From Cyclobacteriaceae bacterium (GTDB lineage: Bacteria; Bacteroidota; Bacteroidia; Cytophagales; Cyclobacteriaceae): a stretch of DNA of 10,644 nucleotides. Position 1 is the first letter of the stretch; every line of letters begins with the position of its first letter. This document shows, piece after piece, positions 1 to 7,575 of this stretch. The notes beneath the pieces were generated by a model that was not told the DNA's origin, made no database searches, and was given only the letters and a program-made list of their open reading frames with translations. The DNA is taken from positions 1 to 10,644 of the forward strand of contig JAOTYN010000108.1 in NCBI GenBank assembly GCA_029861825.1, read 5' to 3'. A program made the position numbers and the translations under genes.

Positions 1-1
1 C

Positions 2-709
2 ATCCCGCTGGATGACCTCACTGCAGCCGCTGTCAATGCGGCCTTTCAGGAATACAACGATGGTCTGGATGTAGCCCTTGGACTTGGTTTGATTAGCGCT
101 GAGGAGAATGCTGCCCGAAAAATTTCCTTTGCAGGCGTTGCAGATAACGCCGTGCTGGTTGAAGACGAAAGTTTAACCCAGAATGTAGATATTTCGGCCT
201 TCTTTAGCCTTCCTCCGGGAAGTGTGGTACTCCCCAACCTGAGGCAAACCACAGCTGATGATCTGCTTACTTTGCCGGCTGCTGCAGTACTTGGCACTCT
301 GGCCGATCCCAATAACCCCTTATCCGTTATAGGGGTAGCTGTTCCCCTTGGAGACAGTTTCACGTTATTAGCTGATGAATTAGCGGAGGTAGAAGCTCGC
401 ACCGATGCCTTCAATACCATTATTGCAGGAACCATTGCCGGTTTGGGAGTGGGAGATCGAGTGGCCCTGGCCGACGTTAACGCCGCCTTCAATGATTTAG
501 TTACAGGCCCGCAATTGCAGGATGGTGTAGCGGTAGCCGCTACTCTGGCACCTCCCGCTGGAGTCTTCTCAGAAGATGGGGCTCATCCCAACTCCAGAGG
601 CTATGCCATTGCCGCTAATGTATTCATAGAAGCCATTAACGACAAGTTTGGAGCCAACGTTCCCCGGGTCAACGTGGCGCAATTTGCTGGAACCGCGCTT
701 CCGCAGTAG
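2..709 (+). CDS. SGNH/GDSL-family hydrolase, C-terminal part (5' end outside window)
   Basis: The frame is open from the first bases of the window, so the gene starts upstream and only about the last 235 residues are seen. Near the end is a typical SGNH block V, Asp-Gly-Ala-His-Pro-Asn (Asp codon 575-577, His codon 584-586), followed by Ser-Arg-Gly-Tyr-Ala and a helix; this Asp and His are the expected members of the Ser-Asp-His triad. The block I Ser, and the Gly and Asn blocks, must lie upstream. The visible part is rich in Ala, Val and Leu and contains two similar segments (AVNAAF near 37-54, DVNAAF near 475-492). In Bacteroidota such proteins are usually secreted or outer-membrane lipoprotein esterases or lipases; the substrate cannot be told here. 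The gene ends at TAG and is followed by a strong terminator, so it closes its own transcription unit. Confidence 0.8.
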   Translation: MPLDDLTAAAVNAAFQEYNDGLDVALGLGLISAEENAARKISFAGVADNAVLVEDESLTQNVDISAFFSLPPGSVVLPNLRQTTADDLLTLPAAAVLGTLADPNNPLSVIGVAVPLGDSFTLLADELAEVEARTDAFNTIIAGTIAGLGVGDRVALADVNAAFNDLVTGPQLQDGVAVAATLAPPAGVFSEDGAHPNSRGYAIAANVFIEAINDKFGANVPRVNVAQFAGTALPQ

Positions 710-732
710 ATACAACCAATGGCTAAATCTTG

Positions 733-760
733 AGAGGCTCCTATAGGAGCCTCTTTTGTT
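733..760 (+). terminator. Rho-independent terminator after the SGNH hydrolase gene
   Basis: A perfect 9-bp inverted repeat (AGAGGCTCC at 733-741, GGAGCCTCT at 746-754) with a TATA loop runs directly into TTTTGTTTT. It lies 24 bp after the hydrolase stop codon and separates that gene from the dehydrogenase operon. Confidence 0.9.
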
Positions 761-830
761 TTCGGAACCAAAAATTTTCGTAAAAAAACTGAAATAAGCC
801 TTATATTTAATCTTGTTTTAATTTTTATCT

Positions 831-1436
831 ATGAAAGAAAGTCTTGACCGGCGTGCTGCTCTTAAGCAGTTGAGTTACCTGGTGGGAGGTGCAGTAGCAA
901 CGCCAACTCTTCTCGGTATCCTACAAAGTTGTGAGCAAGCTCCACCTCCATTGGAGTGGCAATCTAGTTTCTTAAGTGAAGATCAGGCCCGGCTGGTTTC
1001 AAAGCTGGCGGATATGATTATACCAGAAACCAAAACCCCAGGGGCTATTGAGGCCGGCGTACCCTATTTTATTGACAGTATGTTAGACCAATGTTTGGAA
1101 ACTGAAGCACAACAAATGTTTTTAGATGGATTGAACCGACTAAACTCCCTGTCTCAGAGCCATCATAGCCAGGATTTTCTCAAAATCGAGGATGACCAAC
1201 AAACTGCCATATTAAAGAAAATAGCCGCTGAAGATCATACCCCTGATGAGTACTCAGGATTTGGCCGAAATCCGGAGGCCAAAACCTTTTTCAAACAATT
1301 AAAGCAACTGACCCTGCTGGGATACTTTACCAGTGAAATGGGTGCTACCGAAGCCCTGGAATATCTACAGATACCAGGAGGATACGATGGTTGCACCACA
1401 CTGATACCTGGACAGAAAGCCTGGGCCCTTTACTAA
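831..1436 (+). CDS. Gluconate 2-dehydrogenase subunit 3 family protein (small subunit of a GMC dehydrogenase), Tat lipoprotein
   Basis: This 201-residue protein is the small partner of the FAD dehydrogenase encoded 13 bp downstream. The N-terminus has a twin-arginine motif (DRRAALKQL, Arg7-Arg8), a hydrophobic stretch at about 16-31 and Cys34 in the context LQSC, consistent with a Tat signal peptide processed as a lipoprotein; Gln at -2 is not a classic lipobox residue. The mature part begins after a Pro-rich linker and contains the family's typical LADMIIPETKTPGA segment (about 60-73) and IPGGYDGC near the C-terminus. In related FAD glucose and gluconate dehydrogenases the small subunit carries the Tat signal, and the leaderless catalytic subunit is exported with it as a folded complex. 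The pairing here fits that model. The gene is first in a probable three-gene operon. A TATATTTA at 802-809 resembles the Bacteroidota -7 element, but no convincing -33 TTG is present. Confidence 0.85.
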   Translation: MKESLDRRAALKQLSYLVGGAVATPTLLGILQSCEQAPPPLEWQSSFLSEDQARLVSKLADMIIPETKTPGAIEAGVPYFIDSMLDQCLETEAQQMFLDGLNRLNSLSQSHHSQDFLKIEDDQQTAILKKIAAEDHTPDEYSGFGRNPEAKTFFKQLKQLTLLGYFTSEMGATEALEYLQIPGGYDGCTTLIPGQKAWALY

Positions 1437-1449
1437 TTTCATTTGTTCC

Positions 1450-3150
1450 ATGAATATAAATATCAAAGCAAAACCACAAAATACATACGATGCCATCGTG
1501 GTGGGCACTGGGATAAGCGGTGGATGGGCGGCAAAAGAACTTTGTGAAAAGGGGCTTAAAACCCTGGTACTGGAGAGAGGAAGAGATGTTAAGCATGTTC
1601 AGGATTATCCTACCATGCAAAAACACCCTTGGGAATTGCCTTATGGCGACCGCCTTTCAAAAGAGGACCTGGCAAAGCACCATGTACAAAACCGCACCGG
1701 TTACACCGTTAAACAAAGCACTAAGCATTGGTGGGTAAACGACCTGGAGAATCCTTATAGCGAAGTAAAAAGATTTGACTGGATCAGGGGTTATCACGTT
1801 GGAGGCCGTTCTTTGCTATGGGGACGCCAATCCTATCGACTTAGCGAAATGGATTTTGAAGCCAATGCTAAAGATGGAATTGCCGTAGACTGGCCCATAC
1901 GCACTGTGGACATAGCTCCCTGGTACGATTATGTAGAGTCATTTGCAGGTATCAATGGTCAAGCCGAGGGACTTACTCAATTGCCGGACGGCAAGTTTCT
2001 TCCTCCCATGGAAATGAACTGTGTGGAAAAACATCTGAAAACCAAGGTCGCCGAAAACTTTAACGGCCGGGTAATCACCATTGGTCGCTCAGCTAATTTA
2101 ACCCAACCTCATAGGGGAAGGGCCCAATGCCAATATCGCAACATGTGTATACGGGGATGCCCCTATGGAGCTTATTTTAGTAGTCAGTCCTCCACCTTGC
2201 CAGCTGCAGTAGCCACTGGCAATATGACTTTAAGACCTCACAGCATTGTTACTGAAGTCATCTATGATGCCAATACAAAGAAGGCCAGTGGAGTGAGGAT
2301 CCAGGATGCAGAAACTAAAGAGTTCATGGAATTTTACGCTCGCATTGTTTTCTTGAATGCATCAGCTCTTGGAACCACTCAAATCATGTTAAACTCCACT
2401 TCCGACCGATTCCCTGACGGATTGGGGAATGACAGCGGAGAGTTGGGTCATAACCTGATGGATCATCATTACAGAGCAGGTGCCGCTGGTGTTTTCGAAG
2501 GATTTGAAGACAAATACTACCGGGGACGCCGGCCAAATGGCATTTATATTCCCAGATTCCGAAACATTGATGAACAGCGCAGTGATTACATCCGAGGGTT
2601 TGGATACCAGGGCAGTGCCAGCCGGGAGAACTGGATGCGTAGTATTAAAGAAATGGACTTTGGAGCGGATTTCAAAGAAAGTCTTACCGCTCCCGGACCC
2701 TGGCGTATGGGCTTAGGTGCCTTTGGAGAATGCCTGCCGTATCATGAGAATAAGGTGACCTTAAACCGAGAAGTGCTGGATGTGTACGGAATGCCGACCC
2801 TCTCCATCGATTGTGAATTCAAAGAAAATGAGCTGGTTATGCGCAAAGACATGATTAACTCAGCAGCGGAAATGCTGGAAGCTGGAGGGTTTGCCGATAT
2901 TCAAACCTACGACAGTATCGGCGGACCAGGATTAGCCATCCATGAAATGGGCACCGCCCGTATGGGGCGAAGCCCTAAAACATCGGTATTGAATAAATTC
3001 AATCAAGTGCATACAGTACCTAACGTATTTGTTACTGACGGAGCTTGCATGACCTCTTCAGCCTGCCAAAATCCCAGTTTAACCTATATGGCCTTGACCG
3101 CCCGTGCGGCCGACCATGTGGTAAAAGAGGTTAACAAAGGAAACTTATAA
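1450..3150 (+). CDS. FAD-dependent GMC family oxidoreductase, catalytic subunit
   Basis: This 566-residue protein belongs to the glucose-methanol-choline oxidoreductase family and should oxidise an alcohol group of a sugar or polyol using FAD. The N-terminal dinucleotide-binding motif GTGISG (residues 19-24) is followed by LVLERG, with Glu42 placed to bind the FAD ribose. The C-terminal part has the family's catalytic His (His498 in IHEMGTARMG) and Asn541 in CQNPSLTYMALT, the His-Asn pair expected at the flavin. A segment with Cys227, Cys233 and Cys237 (CX5CX3C, ending in RGCPYGAY) matches the Cys-rich region reported to hold an iron-sulfur cluster in the catalytic subunit of bacterial FAD glucose dehydrogenase complexes. 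There is no signal peptide, which fits export together with the Tat-bearing small subunit just upstream. No cytochrome c subunit gene is adjacent, so the final electron acceptor is unknown. The substrate is not predictable. Confidence 0.9.
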   Translation: MNINIKAKPQNTYDAIVVGTGISGGWAAKELCEKGLKTLVLERGRDVKHVQDYPTMQKHPWELPYGDRLSKEDLAKHHVQNRTGYTVKQSTKHWWVNDLENPYSEVKRFDWIRGYHVGGRSLLWGRQSYRLSEMDFEANAKDGIAVDWPIRTVDIAPWYDYVESFAGINGQAEGLTQLPDGKFLPPMEMNCVEKHLKTKVAENFNGRVITIGRSANLTQPHRGRAQCQYRNMCIRGCPYGAYFSSQSSTLPAAVATGNMTLRPHSIVTEVIYDANTKKASGVRIQDAETKEFMEFYARIVFLNASALGTTQIMLNSTSDRFPDGLGNDSGELGHNLMDHHYRAGAAGVFEGFEDKYYRGRRPNGIYIPRFRNIDEQRSDYIRGFGYQGSASRENWMRSIKEMDFGADFKESLTAPGPWRMGLGAFGECLPYHENKVTLNREVLDVYGMPTLSIDCEFKENELVMRKDMINSAAEMLEAGGFADIQTYDSIGGPGLAIHEMGTARMGRSPKTSVLNKFNQVHTVPNVFVTDGACMTSSACQNPSLTYMALTARAADHVVKEVNKGNL

Positions 3151-3154
3151 TTCG

Positions 3155-4825
3155 ATGCGCTGGACTGTCGGTTGCCTCATATGCGTACTCCTATTGCTGA
3201 TTAACTGTCAGAATTCCACTACTCCTGTAGCTCAAGTCGAGGAGAAGTGGCCGGAAAAACCAAATATTTTGTGGTTGGTAGCTGAAGACCTGGGGCCTTA
3301 TATCCCAGCGTTCGGCGACAGTACCATAGTAACTCCCAATCTGGATCGTCTGGCCCGTGAGGGGATCGTGTACCCCCAGGTGTATTCCCCATCAGGTGTG
3401 TGTGCACCCAGTCGTTTTGCCATTGCCACAGGCATGTATCCCAACCGCGGAGGGGGGCATCACATGCGTACCGGCCCCTGGTATCGTAGGTGGTCCGATG
3501 AAGAGCTGGGCCAGGCCAATACTTCACGACCCCAGGACTTAACCATTTATGAAGCCCTGCCTCCAGGGCAGGTGAAAATGCATAGTGAGTACTTGCGAAG
3601 AGCTGGATACTATTGTACCAACAACGCCAAGCAGGATTATCAATTTCGGGCGCCCTTGACCGCATGGGACGAAAGCAGCCCCGATGCTCATTGGCGCAAT
3701 CGTGCCCCCGGCCAACCTTTCTTTGCCATCTTTAACTTTGGCATTACCCATGAATCACAGATCTGGGCCAGGAGTCAAGATAGTCTATGGGTCGATCCCC
3801 AACTGCCGGTTCCGGTTCCGCCCTATCTTCCCGACAACGCCGTGGGCCGAAAGGATGTGAGAAGAATGTATTCCAACATTAAGATCATGGATCAACAGGT
3901 GGGCCAAGTTTTGGATGAGCTGGAAGCAGATGGCCTGCTGGAGCACACTGTGATCTTTTGGTATACCGATCATGGTGGCCCCCTGCCCAGGCAAAAGAGA
4001 TTGCTATACGATTCAGGCATCCGGTTGCCCTTGATCGTTCGTTTGCCCGAGAAGTGGCGCGCCGGTACTACCGACCGACAAATGGTCAGTTTCGTGGACT
4101 TCAAACCCACTATAATGGCCTTAGCCGGCCTCCAGTTGCCAGAATATCTTGACGGTCGTCCCTTTCTGGGGACAGCCTCCCAGGCATCCCCGCGTAAATA
4201 TATTCACGCGGCAGCGGATCGATTTGATGAGAAATACGACATGATCCGTGCCGTACGAGATCGAAAATTTAAATACCTACGCAATTATCAACCTGAAAAG
4301 GGATATTACCTAGCAGTAGCCTATCGCGAGCAAATGCCGGTAATGCAAGAGCTACTACGACTGCAAAAGTTGGATTCTCTTGACCAATTCCAGAAGCAGT
4401 GGTTTCGACCTCAAAAAGTTGAAGAGGAACTTTTCGATTGCGAAAACGATCCTCACGAACTTCACAACCTGGCCTTAGATCCCCGTTACTCCGAAAAACT
4501 ACAAGAATTACGGGCAGAATGCGATCGCTGGATGCAGGAAATAACAGATCTGGGGTTACAAAATGAAGAGGAAATGATCGCCAGCTGGTGGCCGCAAGGA
4601 GTGCAGCCACAGACGTCAACTCCAGAAATCAGTATTAGCGGGCAACCAAAAACTGGCCTGCTGAAATGCAACACTGAAGGGGCCTCCATAGGATATCGAT
4701 TTAGTACCAACGAACATTGGCAGATATATCAAGAACCCATCGCTCTTCCGGATACCGGCTCCATCCAGGTGATCGCCCATCGCATTGGATTTAAAGAGAG
4801 CACCACAGCTGAACTCTCTTTTTGA
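3155..4825 (+). CDS. Type I (formylglycine) sulfatase lipoprotein, heparan N-sulfatase-like
   Basis: This 556-residue sulfatase starts 4 bp after the dehydrogenase stop, so it is almost certainly cotranscribed. The N-terminus is a lipoprotein signal with the lipobox LINC (Cys18). The sulfatase signature CAPSR begins at Cys83, the residue converted to formylglycine. Likely metal ligands are Glu44/Asp45 in AEDLG and Asp272/His273 in YTDHGG; His199 in THES is a likely active-site residue. The EDLG form, with Glu where many sulfatases have Asp, and the block around AGYYCTNNAKQDYQF are, from memory, typical of the N-sulfoglucosamine sulfohydrolase-like group common in Bacteroidota. After the catalytic domain, about residues 490-556 look like a small beta domain of the chitobiase/hexosaminidase C-terminal type (GYRFSTNEHW motif). 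It should remove sulfate from a sulfated glycan or sugar at the cell surface or in the periplasm. No formylglycine-generating enzyme is in the window. Confidence 0.92.
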   Translation: MRWTVGCLICVLLLLINCQNSTTPVAQVEEKWPEKPNILWLVAEDLGPYIPAFGDSTIVTPNLDRLAREGIVYPQVYSPSGVCAPSRFAIATGMYPNRGGGHHMRTGPWYRRWSDEELGQANTSRPQDLTIYEALPPGQVKMHSEYLRRAGYYCTNNAKQDYQFRAPLTAWDESSPDAHWRNRAPGQPFFAIFNFGITHESQIWARSQDSLWVDPQLPVPVPPYLPDNAVGRKDVRRMYSNIKIMDQQVGQVLDELEADGLLEHTVIFWYTDHGGPLPRQKRLLYDSGIRLPLIVRLPEKWRAGTTDRQMVSFVDFKPTIMALAGLQLPEYLDGRPFLGTASQASPRKYIHAAADRFDEKYDMIRAVRDRKFKYLRNYQPEKGYYLAVAYREQMPVMQELLRLQKLDSLDQFQKQWFRPQKVEEELFDCENDPHELHNLALDPRYSEKLQELRAECDRWMQEITDLGLQNEEEMIASWWPQGVQPQTSTPEISISGQPKTGLLKCNTEGASIGYRFSTNEHWQIYQEPIALPDTGSIQVIAHRIGFKESTTAELSF

Positions 4826-4897
4826 AGAATTTGGTCCATATTCAGCCTGGGTGGTTGGTTCTTATATGGGCTCGGCCTACCGGGGTCTAATTGTCCT

Positions 4898-4922
4898 AAA
4901 AAGAAAGGGAACTAAACTCCCT
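4898..4922 (-). terminator. Probable intrinsic terminator of the CotH-like gene
   Basis: Read on the - strand, AGGGA and TCCCT (4922-4918 and 4910-4906) form a 5-bp stem with a 7-nt loop, followed at once by TTCTTTTT. It lies about 20 bp past the stop at 4945. The stem is short, hence the moderate confidence. No terminator is visible for the sulfatase on the + strand in this 119-bp convergent gap. Confidence 0.5.
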
Positions 4923-4944
4923 AAAAACGGATGTACGCTGCTGG

Positions 4945-6048
4945 TTATTTACTTTCACGACAGGCCTTGCGGATGCGAAAATCTATTTTCTTGGGGTCTT
5001 CCAGTATCCAATAGAACTCCTCCAGAAATCGGATGGATTTTTTCAGCTCTCTTTCGTCAAGCCATTGAAAGTTTCGCGCAACGTTCAGGATATCTTCTTT
5101 CTTTTCCAAGAAAGTTTGAACACCCTTGGTCAAGGCTTCTTCAGACGTGCAATATCCTAAATACTCCCTTTCCGTGACCTCTTTGATAGATACGTGGTCT
5201 CCAGGTATGGCATATGTAGCGTCTACCAAACCACAATAATCAAAATCATAGGGTACCGGGATGAGTAAAGGTATGGTGGGATCTTTGCTTTTCAGAAGTT
5301 TTATGTTATGACCTCCTGAAATGGAATAATCGGTGTTGCCAATCATCAAATTGAACAGGTACATCATTACCGCGTGCTCTTCTTGCGCGTGCTTGGCACT
5401 GGCCTTTTCCAGCTCATAAGGGAATGCATCTGTCCGCTTAGCCAGATTCTTATGGCTTTCAATTATAAAAGTATGGATAGACTGGGGCTCCTGCTTGCCC
5501 GAGGTATCATGGAAATCCACTTTTATCAAGCGTACCCGGAAGCTATAGTCGGTAAGCACGTTATATAGCTTATAGGCCAGAAATTCGTTAAACACGTAAT
5601 TCTGATGAACATTTAGCCCCCGGCAGGGAACCACCAACTTTATTTTGTCCAAGTCATCCAGCAATTCAAATATTTCCGTGGTTTTCTTTACATTAACCCG
5701 CAATGGCGCATAGCGACAGTTCTTTAACCTGAACTCACCCCGGGGCTTGATTCTGACTTTTCGGGTAATAGCCAGGGTGTCAGCAATTTGATACTTTACC
5801 GTGGCTTCCTGATAGACGTCTTTGTACTTGTTCTTGGCTAAGGCCTTCAAATCTGTTGACACCGTAAATTCCAAGGGGTATTGGTCTTCAAAAAGCTTGA
5901 AAGTATCCGCCACGGCCCGCAAAACGGGCTCATAATAGGGATTGTGTTTCAGTAACGAATCGAAATCGTAGCTATGCTGTGCCGTTGACTTGATGTGCCC
6001 CAAGCTCAGGAATAGCAGTATGGCAAGGCCTCTAAGTACAGTTCCCAT
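4945..6048 (-). CDS. Secreted CotH/HipA-like kinase-fold protein (function unknown)
   Basis: I place the start at the ATG at 6048 rather than at the upstream in-frame ATG at 6111, because it begins directly with a signal peptide (hydrophobic about 4-17, likely cleavage before Gln24 in STAQ) and is preceded by an AT-rich leader. This gives 367 residues. Features resembling CotH-type atypical kinases: a basic KPRGEF motif (Arg103-Gly104-Glu105), a helical segment with FNEFLAYKLYN, a catalytic-loop-like IGNTDYS with Asp240, His-Asn at 247-248 (HNIKLL) and a DFG-like PVPYDFDY with Asp268 and Asp270. The Asp, Asn, Asp order matches the catalytic and metal-binding residues of HipA and CotH kinases. 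The protein is exported, so a target would lie in the periplasm or outside, as for CotH of spore coats. I recognise it as a conserved Bacteroidota hypothetical type; kinase activity is inference. It is divergent from the VOC gene and has its own likely terminator. Confidence 0.75.
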   Translation of the reverse strand: MGTVLRGLAILLFLSLGHIKSTAQHSYDFDSLLKHNPYYEPVLRAVADTFKLFEDQYPLEFTVSTDLKALAKNKYKDVYQEATVKYQIADTLAITRKVRIKPRGEFRLKNCRYAPLRVNVKKTTEIFELLDDLDKIKLVVPCRGLNVHQNYVFNEFLAYKLYNVLTDYSFRVRLIKVDFHDTSGKQEPQSIHTFIIESHKNLAKRTDAFPYELEKASAKHAQEEHAVMMYLFNLMIGNTDYSISGGHNIKLLKSKDPTIPLLIPVPYDFDYCGLVDATYAIPGDHVSIKEVTEREYLGYCTSEEALTKGVQTFLEKKEDILNVARNFQWLDERELKKSIRFLEEFYWILEDPKKIDFRIRKACRESK

Positions 6049-6109
6049 GAAAGAATTTAATGATCCATTAGATATTAGCAAATGACATCGCTCAACATTC
6101 CCTTGAACC

Positions 6110-6159
6110 AAAGTATCAGCTGATCCAAGTATAAGATAGTTTTCTAATGTAAAGTATCA
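6110..6159. promoter_or_regulatory. Possible operator elements in the divergent CotH-like/VOC intergenic region
   Basis: The 143-bp region between the divergent starts (6048 and 6192) holds a 9-nt direct repeat AAAGTATCA at 6110-6118 and 6151-6159, start points 41 nt apart (about four helical turns). A related AAGTATAAG lies between them at 6127-6135, and the palindrome ATCAGCTGAT at 6115-6124 overlaps the first copy. No full Bacteroidota promoter (TTG and TAnnTTTG) can be assigned with confidence on either strand. A regulatory role is inference from position only. Confidence 0.25.
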
Positions 6160-6191
6160 TAATTTTAAACCACTAAATAAACGTTATACAG

Positions 6192-6575
6192 ATGAAACAC
6201 AAGGTCACTCATTTTGCTATTCATGTAGATGATCTGGAGCGCGCCCGTGCCTTTTACAGTAAACTATTCAACTGGAAATTTCAAGATTACGGCCCCCATG
6301 ATTTCAAACAGATCGTAACCGGGGATTCGGGCGACGAAGAGCTCATTGGCGCGCTGCAAAGCCGACGTTACTCACCCCTTGACCAACCCCTGCTTGGACT
6401 GGAGGGTACGGTTATGGTGGAGGACGTGGATCCGTTAATAGAAAAAATTACCTCGGCCGGAGGCACTATTTGTATGGATAAAGCGGCTATTCCGGGAGTG
6501 GGATGGATTGTCAAGTTCCGTGACACCGAAGGTAATTTGATGTGCATCATGTCCTTAGACCCGGATGCGGTCTAG
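6192..6575 (+). CDS. VOC family protein (glyoxalase/bleomycin resistance fold), single-domain
   Basis: A 127-residue cytoplasmic protein with the two beta-alpha-beta-beta-beta modules of the vicinal oxygen chelate superfamily. The first begins THFAIHVDDLERARAFY (residues 6-22), with His7 and His11 near the usual metal-ligand position, and is followed by FNWKF. The second runs from about residue 70 (GTVMVEDVDPLIEKI) to FRDTEGNLMCIM, where the Glu of DTEGN corresponds to the usual second ligand. The length is normal for a single VOC subunit acting as a dimer. Members of this family range from lyases and dioxygenases to drug-binding proteins, so no reaction is assigned. The gene stands alone: it is divergent from the CotH-like gene and ends 6 bp before the stop of the convergent oxygenase gene, with no terminator between them. 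Confidence 0.88.
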   Translation: MKHKVTHFAIHVDDLERARAFYSKLFNWKFQDYGPHDFKQIVTGDSGDEELIGALQSRRYSPLDQPLLGLEGTVMVEDVDPLIEKITSAGGTICMDKAAIPGVGWIVKFRDTEGNLMCIMSLDPDAV

Positions 6576-6581
6576 CTCCGC

Positions 6582-7571
6582 CTAACGAACCTCCTGGACC
6601 AGCTGGGGAAATACTTTGGCCACTTTTTGCAACAGGTATTCCCCATATGTACCGGTGAACACTTGAAGGTCGGCTCCGTCCCAACGACGGTATGACTGGG
6701 GAGCGCTATGCGACAGGTGGCTGAGGTCCACGGGTTCCACCTCACTATGATAGTTAGGATCAAAAAACAAGGGAAAAGACAGCCGGCCCTGGCTTGAACT
6801 ATTCAGCACCCGGTGGGGCGTCGAGCGATAAAAACCCCCGGTAAGCCGATCGAGCATATCACCAATATTGCAAATGAAGGTATCCGGTATATAGGGTGCC
6901 TTTATCCATTGATCCTGTGATTTTACCTGAAGACCCCCTACTTCATCCTGTTTTAGGATAGTAAGCACCCCGTAATCGGTGTGTTCCCCTACTCCCCACA
7001 ATTTCTGCTCTCTTTGATTTTCCGAGGTTTCAGGATAATGAAATATCCTGAAAAGGACCAAGGGGTCTTTAAGGTATCTGATTTGGAAATAGTCAGCCGG
7101 CAATTCTAAACTGATCGCGATACCCCGCATCAATGTATGCCCCAAAGTGGTTAGCGCCTGCATATACTCCATAACTGTTTCTCGAAAACCGGGGATGTCC
7201 GGAAACAGATTAGCTCCGTGCATGGGGGTACGGGCTCTGACCAACGGATGATCGGCTGCTAATTCCTGACCAAAATAAAGGCCTTCCTTTACATCCGGTT
7301 TCCCTGAAGTGAGCTCATCGCCTACCCCAAAATATCCCCTCCAGGCACGACCTCCTTTTTTAATGCTAATTAGCTGTTTCGCGGCTTGATCTTGTTTAAA
7401 GAAAGACCAGCTAAGCGTTTGCAGCCGGTCTTGCAATTGCTTGGAAACCCCATGTCCTTTGATGTAGAAGAATCCATATTCTAAGCAGGCTTCAGCGATA
7501 TGGTTAGCTGTATTCTGAGGATCTTTTCCGGTGTCCTTAAGGGCGCTAATATCTACCAGCGGAATTGACAT
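6582..7571 (-). CDS. 2-oxoglutarate/Fe(II)-dependent oxygenase, isopenicillin N synthase family
   Basis: The preferred start is the ATG at 7571, giving MSIPLVDIS, the standard N-terminus of this family, and 329 residues. The in-frame ATG at 7616 would add 15 residues encoded across a terminator hairpin and is rejected. The N-terminal DIOX_N domain contains EYGFFYIKGHGV; the C-terminal double-stranded beta-helix has the iron triad His197 and Asp199 (GEHTDYGVLTIL) and His253 (TPHRV), plus Arg263-Leu-Ser265 (RLSFPLFFD), the RxS pair that binds 2-oxoglutarate. All key residues are present, so it should be active as a cytoplasmic oxygenase; the substrate is unknown, as this family covers hydroxylations and ring closures of small molecules. 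Its leader contains the terminator of the upstream acidic-lipoprotein gene (7576-7613), which leaves almost no room for a separate promoter downstream of that hairpin. Confidence 0.9.
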   Translation of the reverse strand: MSIPLVDISALKDTGKDPQNTANHIAEACLEYGFFYIKGHGVSKQLQDRLQTLSWSFFKQDQAAKQLISIKKGGRAWRGYFGVGDELTSGKPDVKEGLYFGQELAADHPLVRARTPMHGANLFPDIPGFRETVMEYMQALTTLGHTLMRGIAISLELPADYFQIRYLKDPLVLFRIFHYPETSENQREQKLWGVGEHTDYGVLTILKQDEVGGLQVKSQDQWIKAPYIPDTFICNIGDMLDRLTGGFYRSTPHRVLNSSSQGRLSFPLFFDPNYHSEVEPVDLSHLSHSAPQSYRRWDGADLQVFTGTYGEYLLQKVAKVFPQLVQEVR

Positions 7572-7575
7572 AAAT

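Noticed and set aside
46..492. Ser/Ala-rich open frame on the - strand
   Set aside because: It is antisense to the SGNH hydrolase coding frame, with low-complexity composition and no domain signal.
3219..3665. Open frame on the - strand inside the sulfatase gene
   Set aside because: It is antisense to the sulfatase active-site region, which is clearly the real coding strand.
4785..5177. Open frame on the + strand of about 130 codons overlapping the sulfatase end
   Set aside because: It overlaps the sulfatase end in another frame and then lies antisense to the conserved CotH-like gene; the translation has no recognisable features.
6049..6111. N-terminal extension of the CotH-like protein to the ATG at 6111
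   Set aside because: It would bury the signal peptide 21 residues inside the protein; the ATG at 6048 gives a normal secreted N-terminus.
6567..6581. Possible bidirectional terminator between the VOC and oxygenase genes (GCGG/CCGC)
   Set aside because: The stem is only 4 bp, it overlaps coding sequence and there is no T tract on either side.
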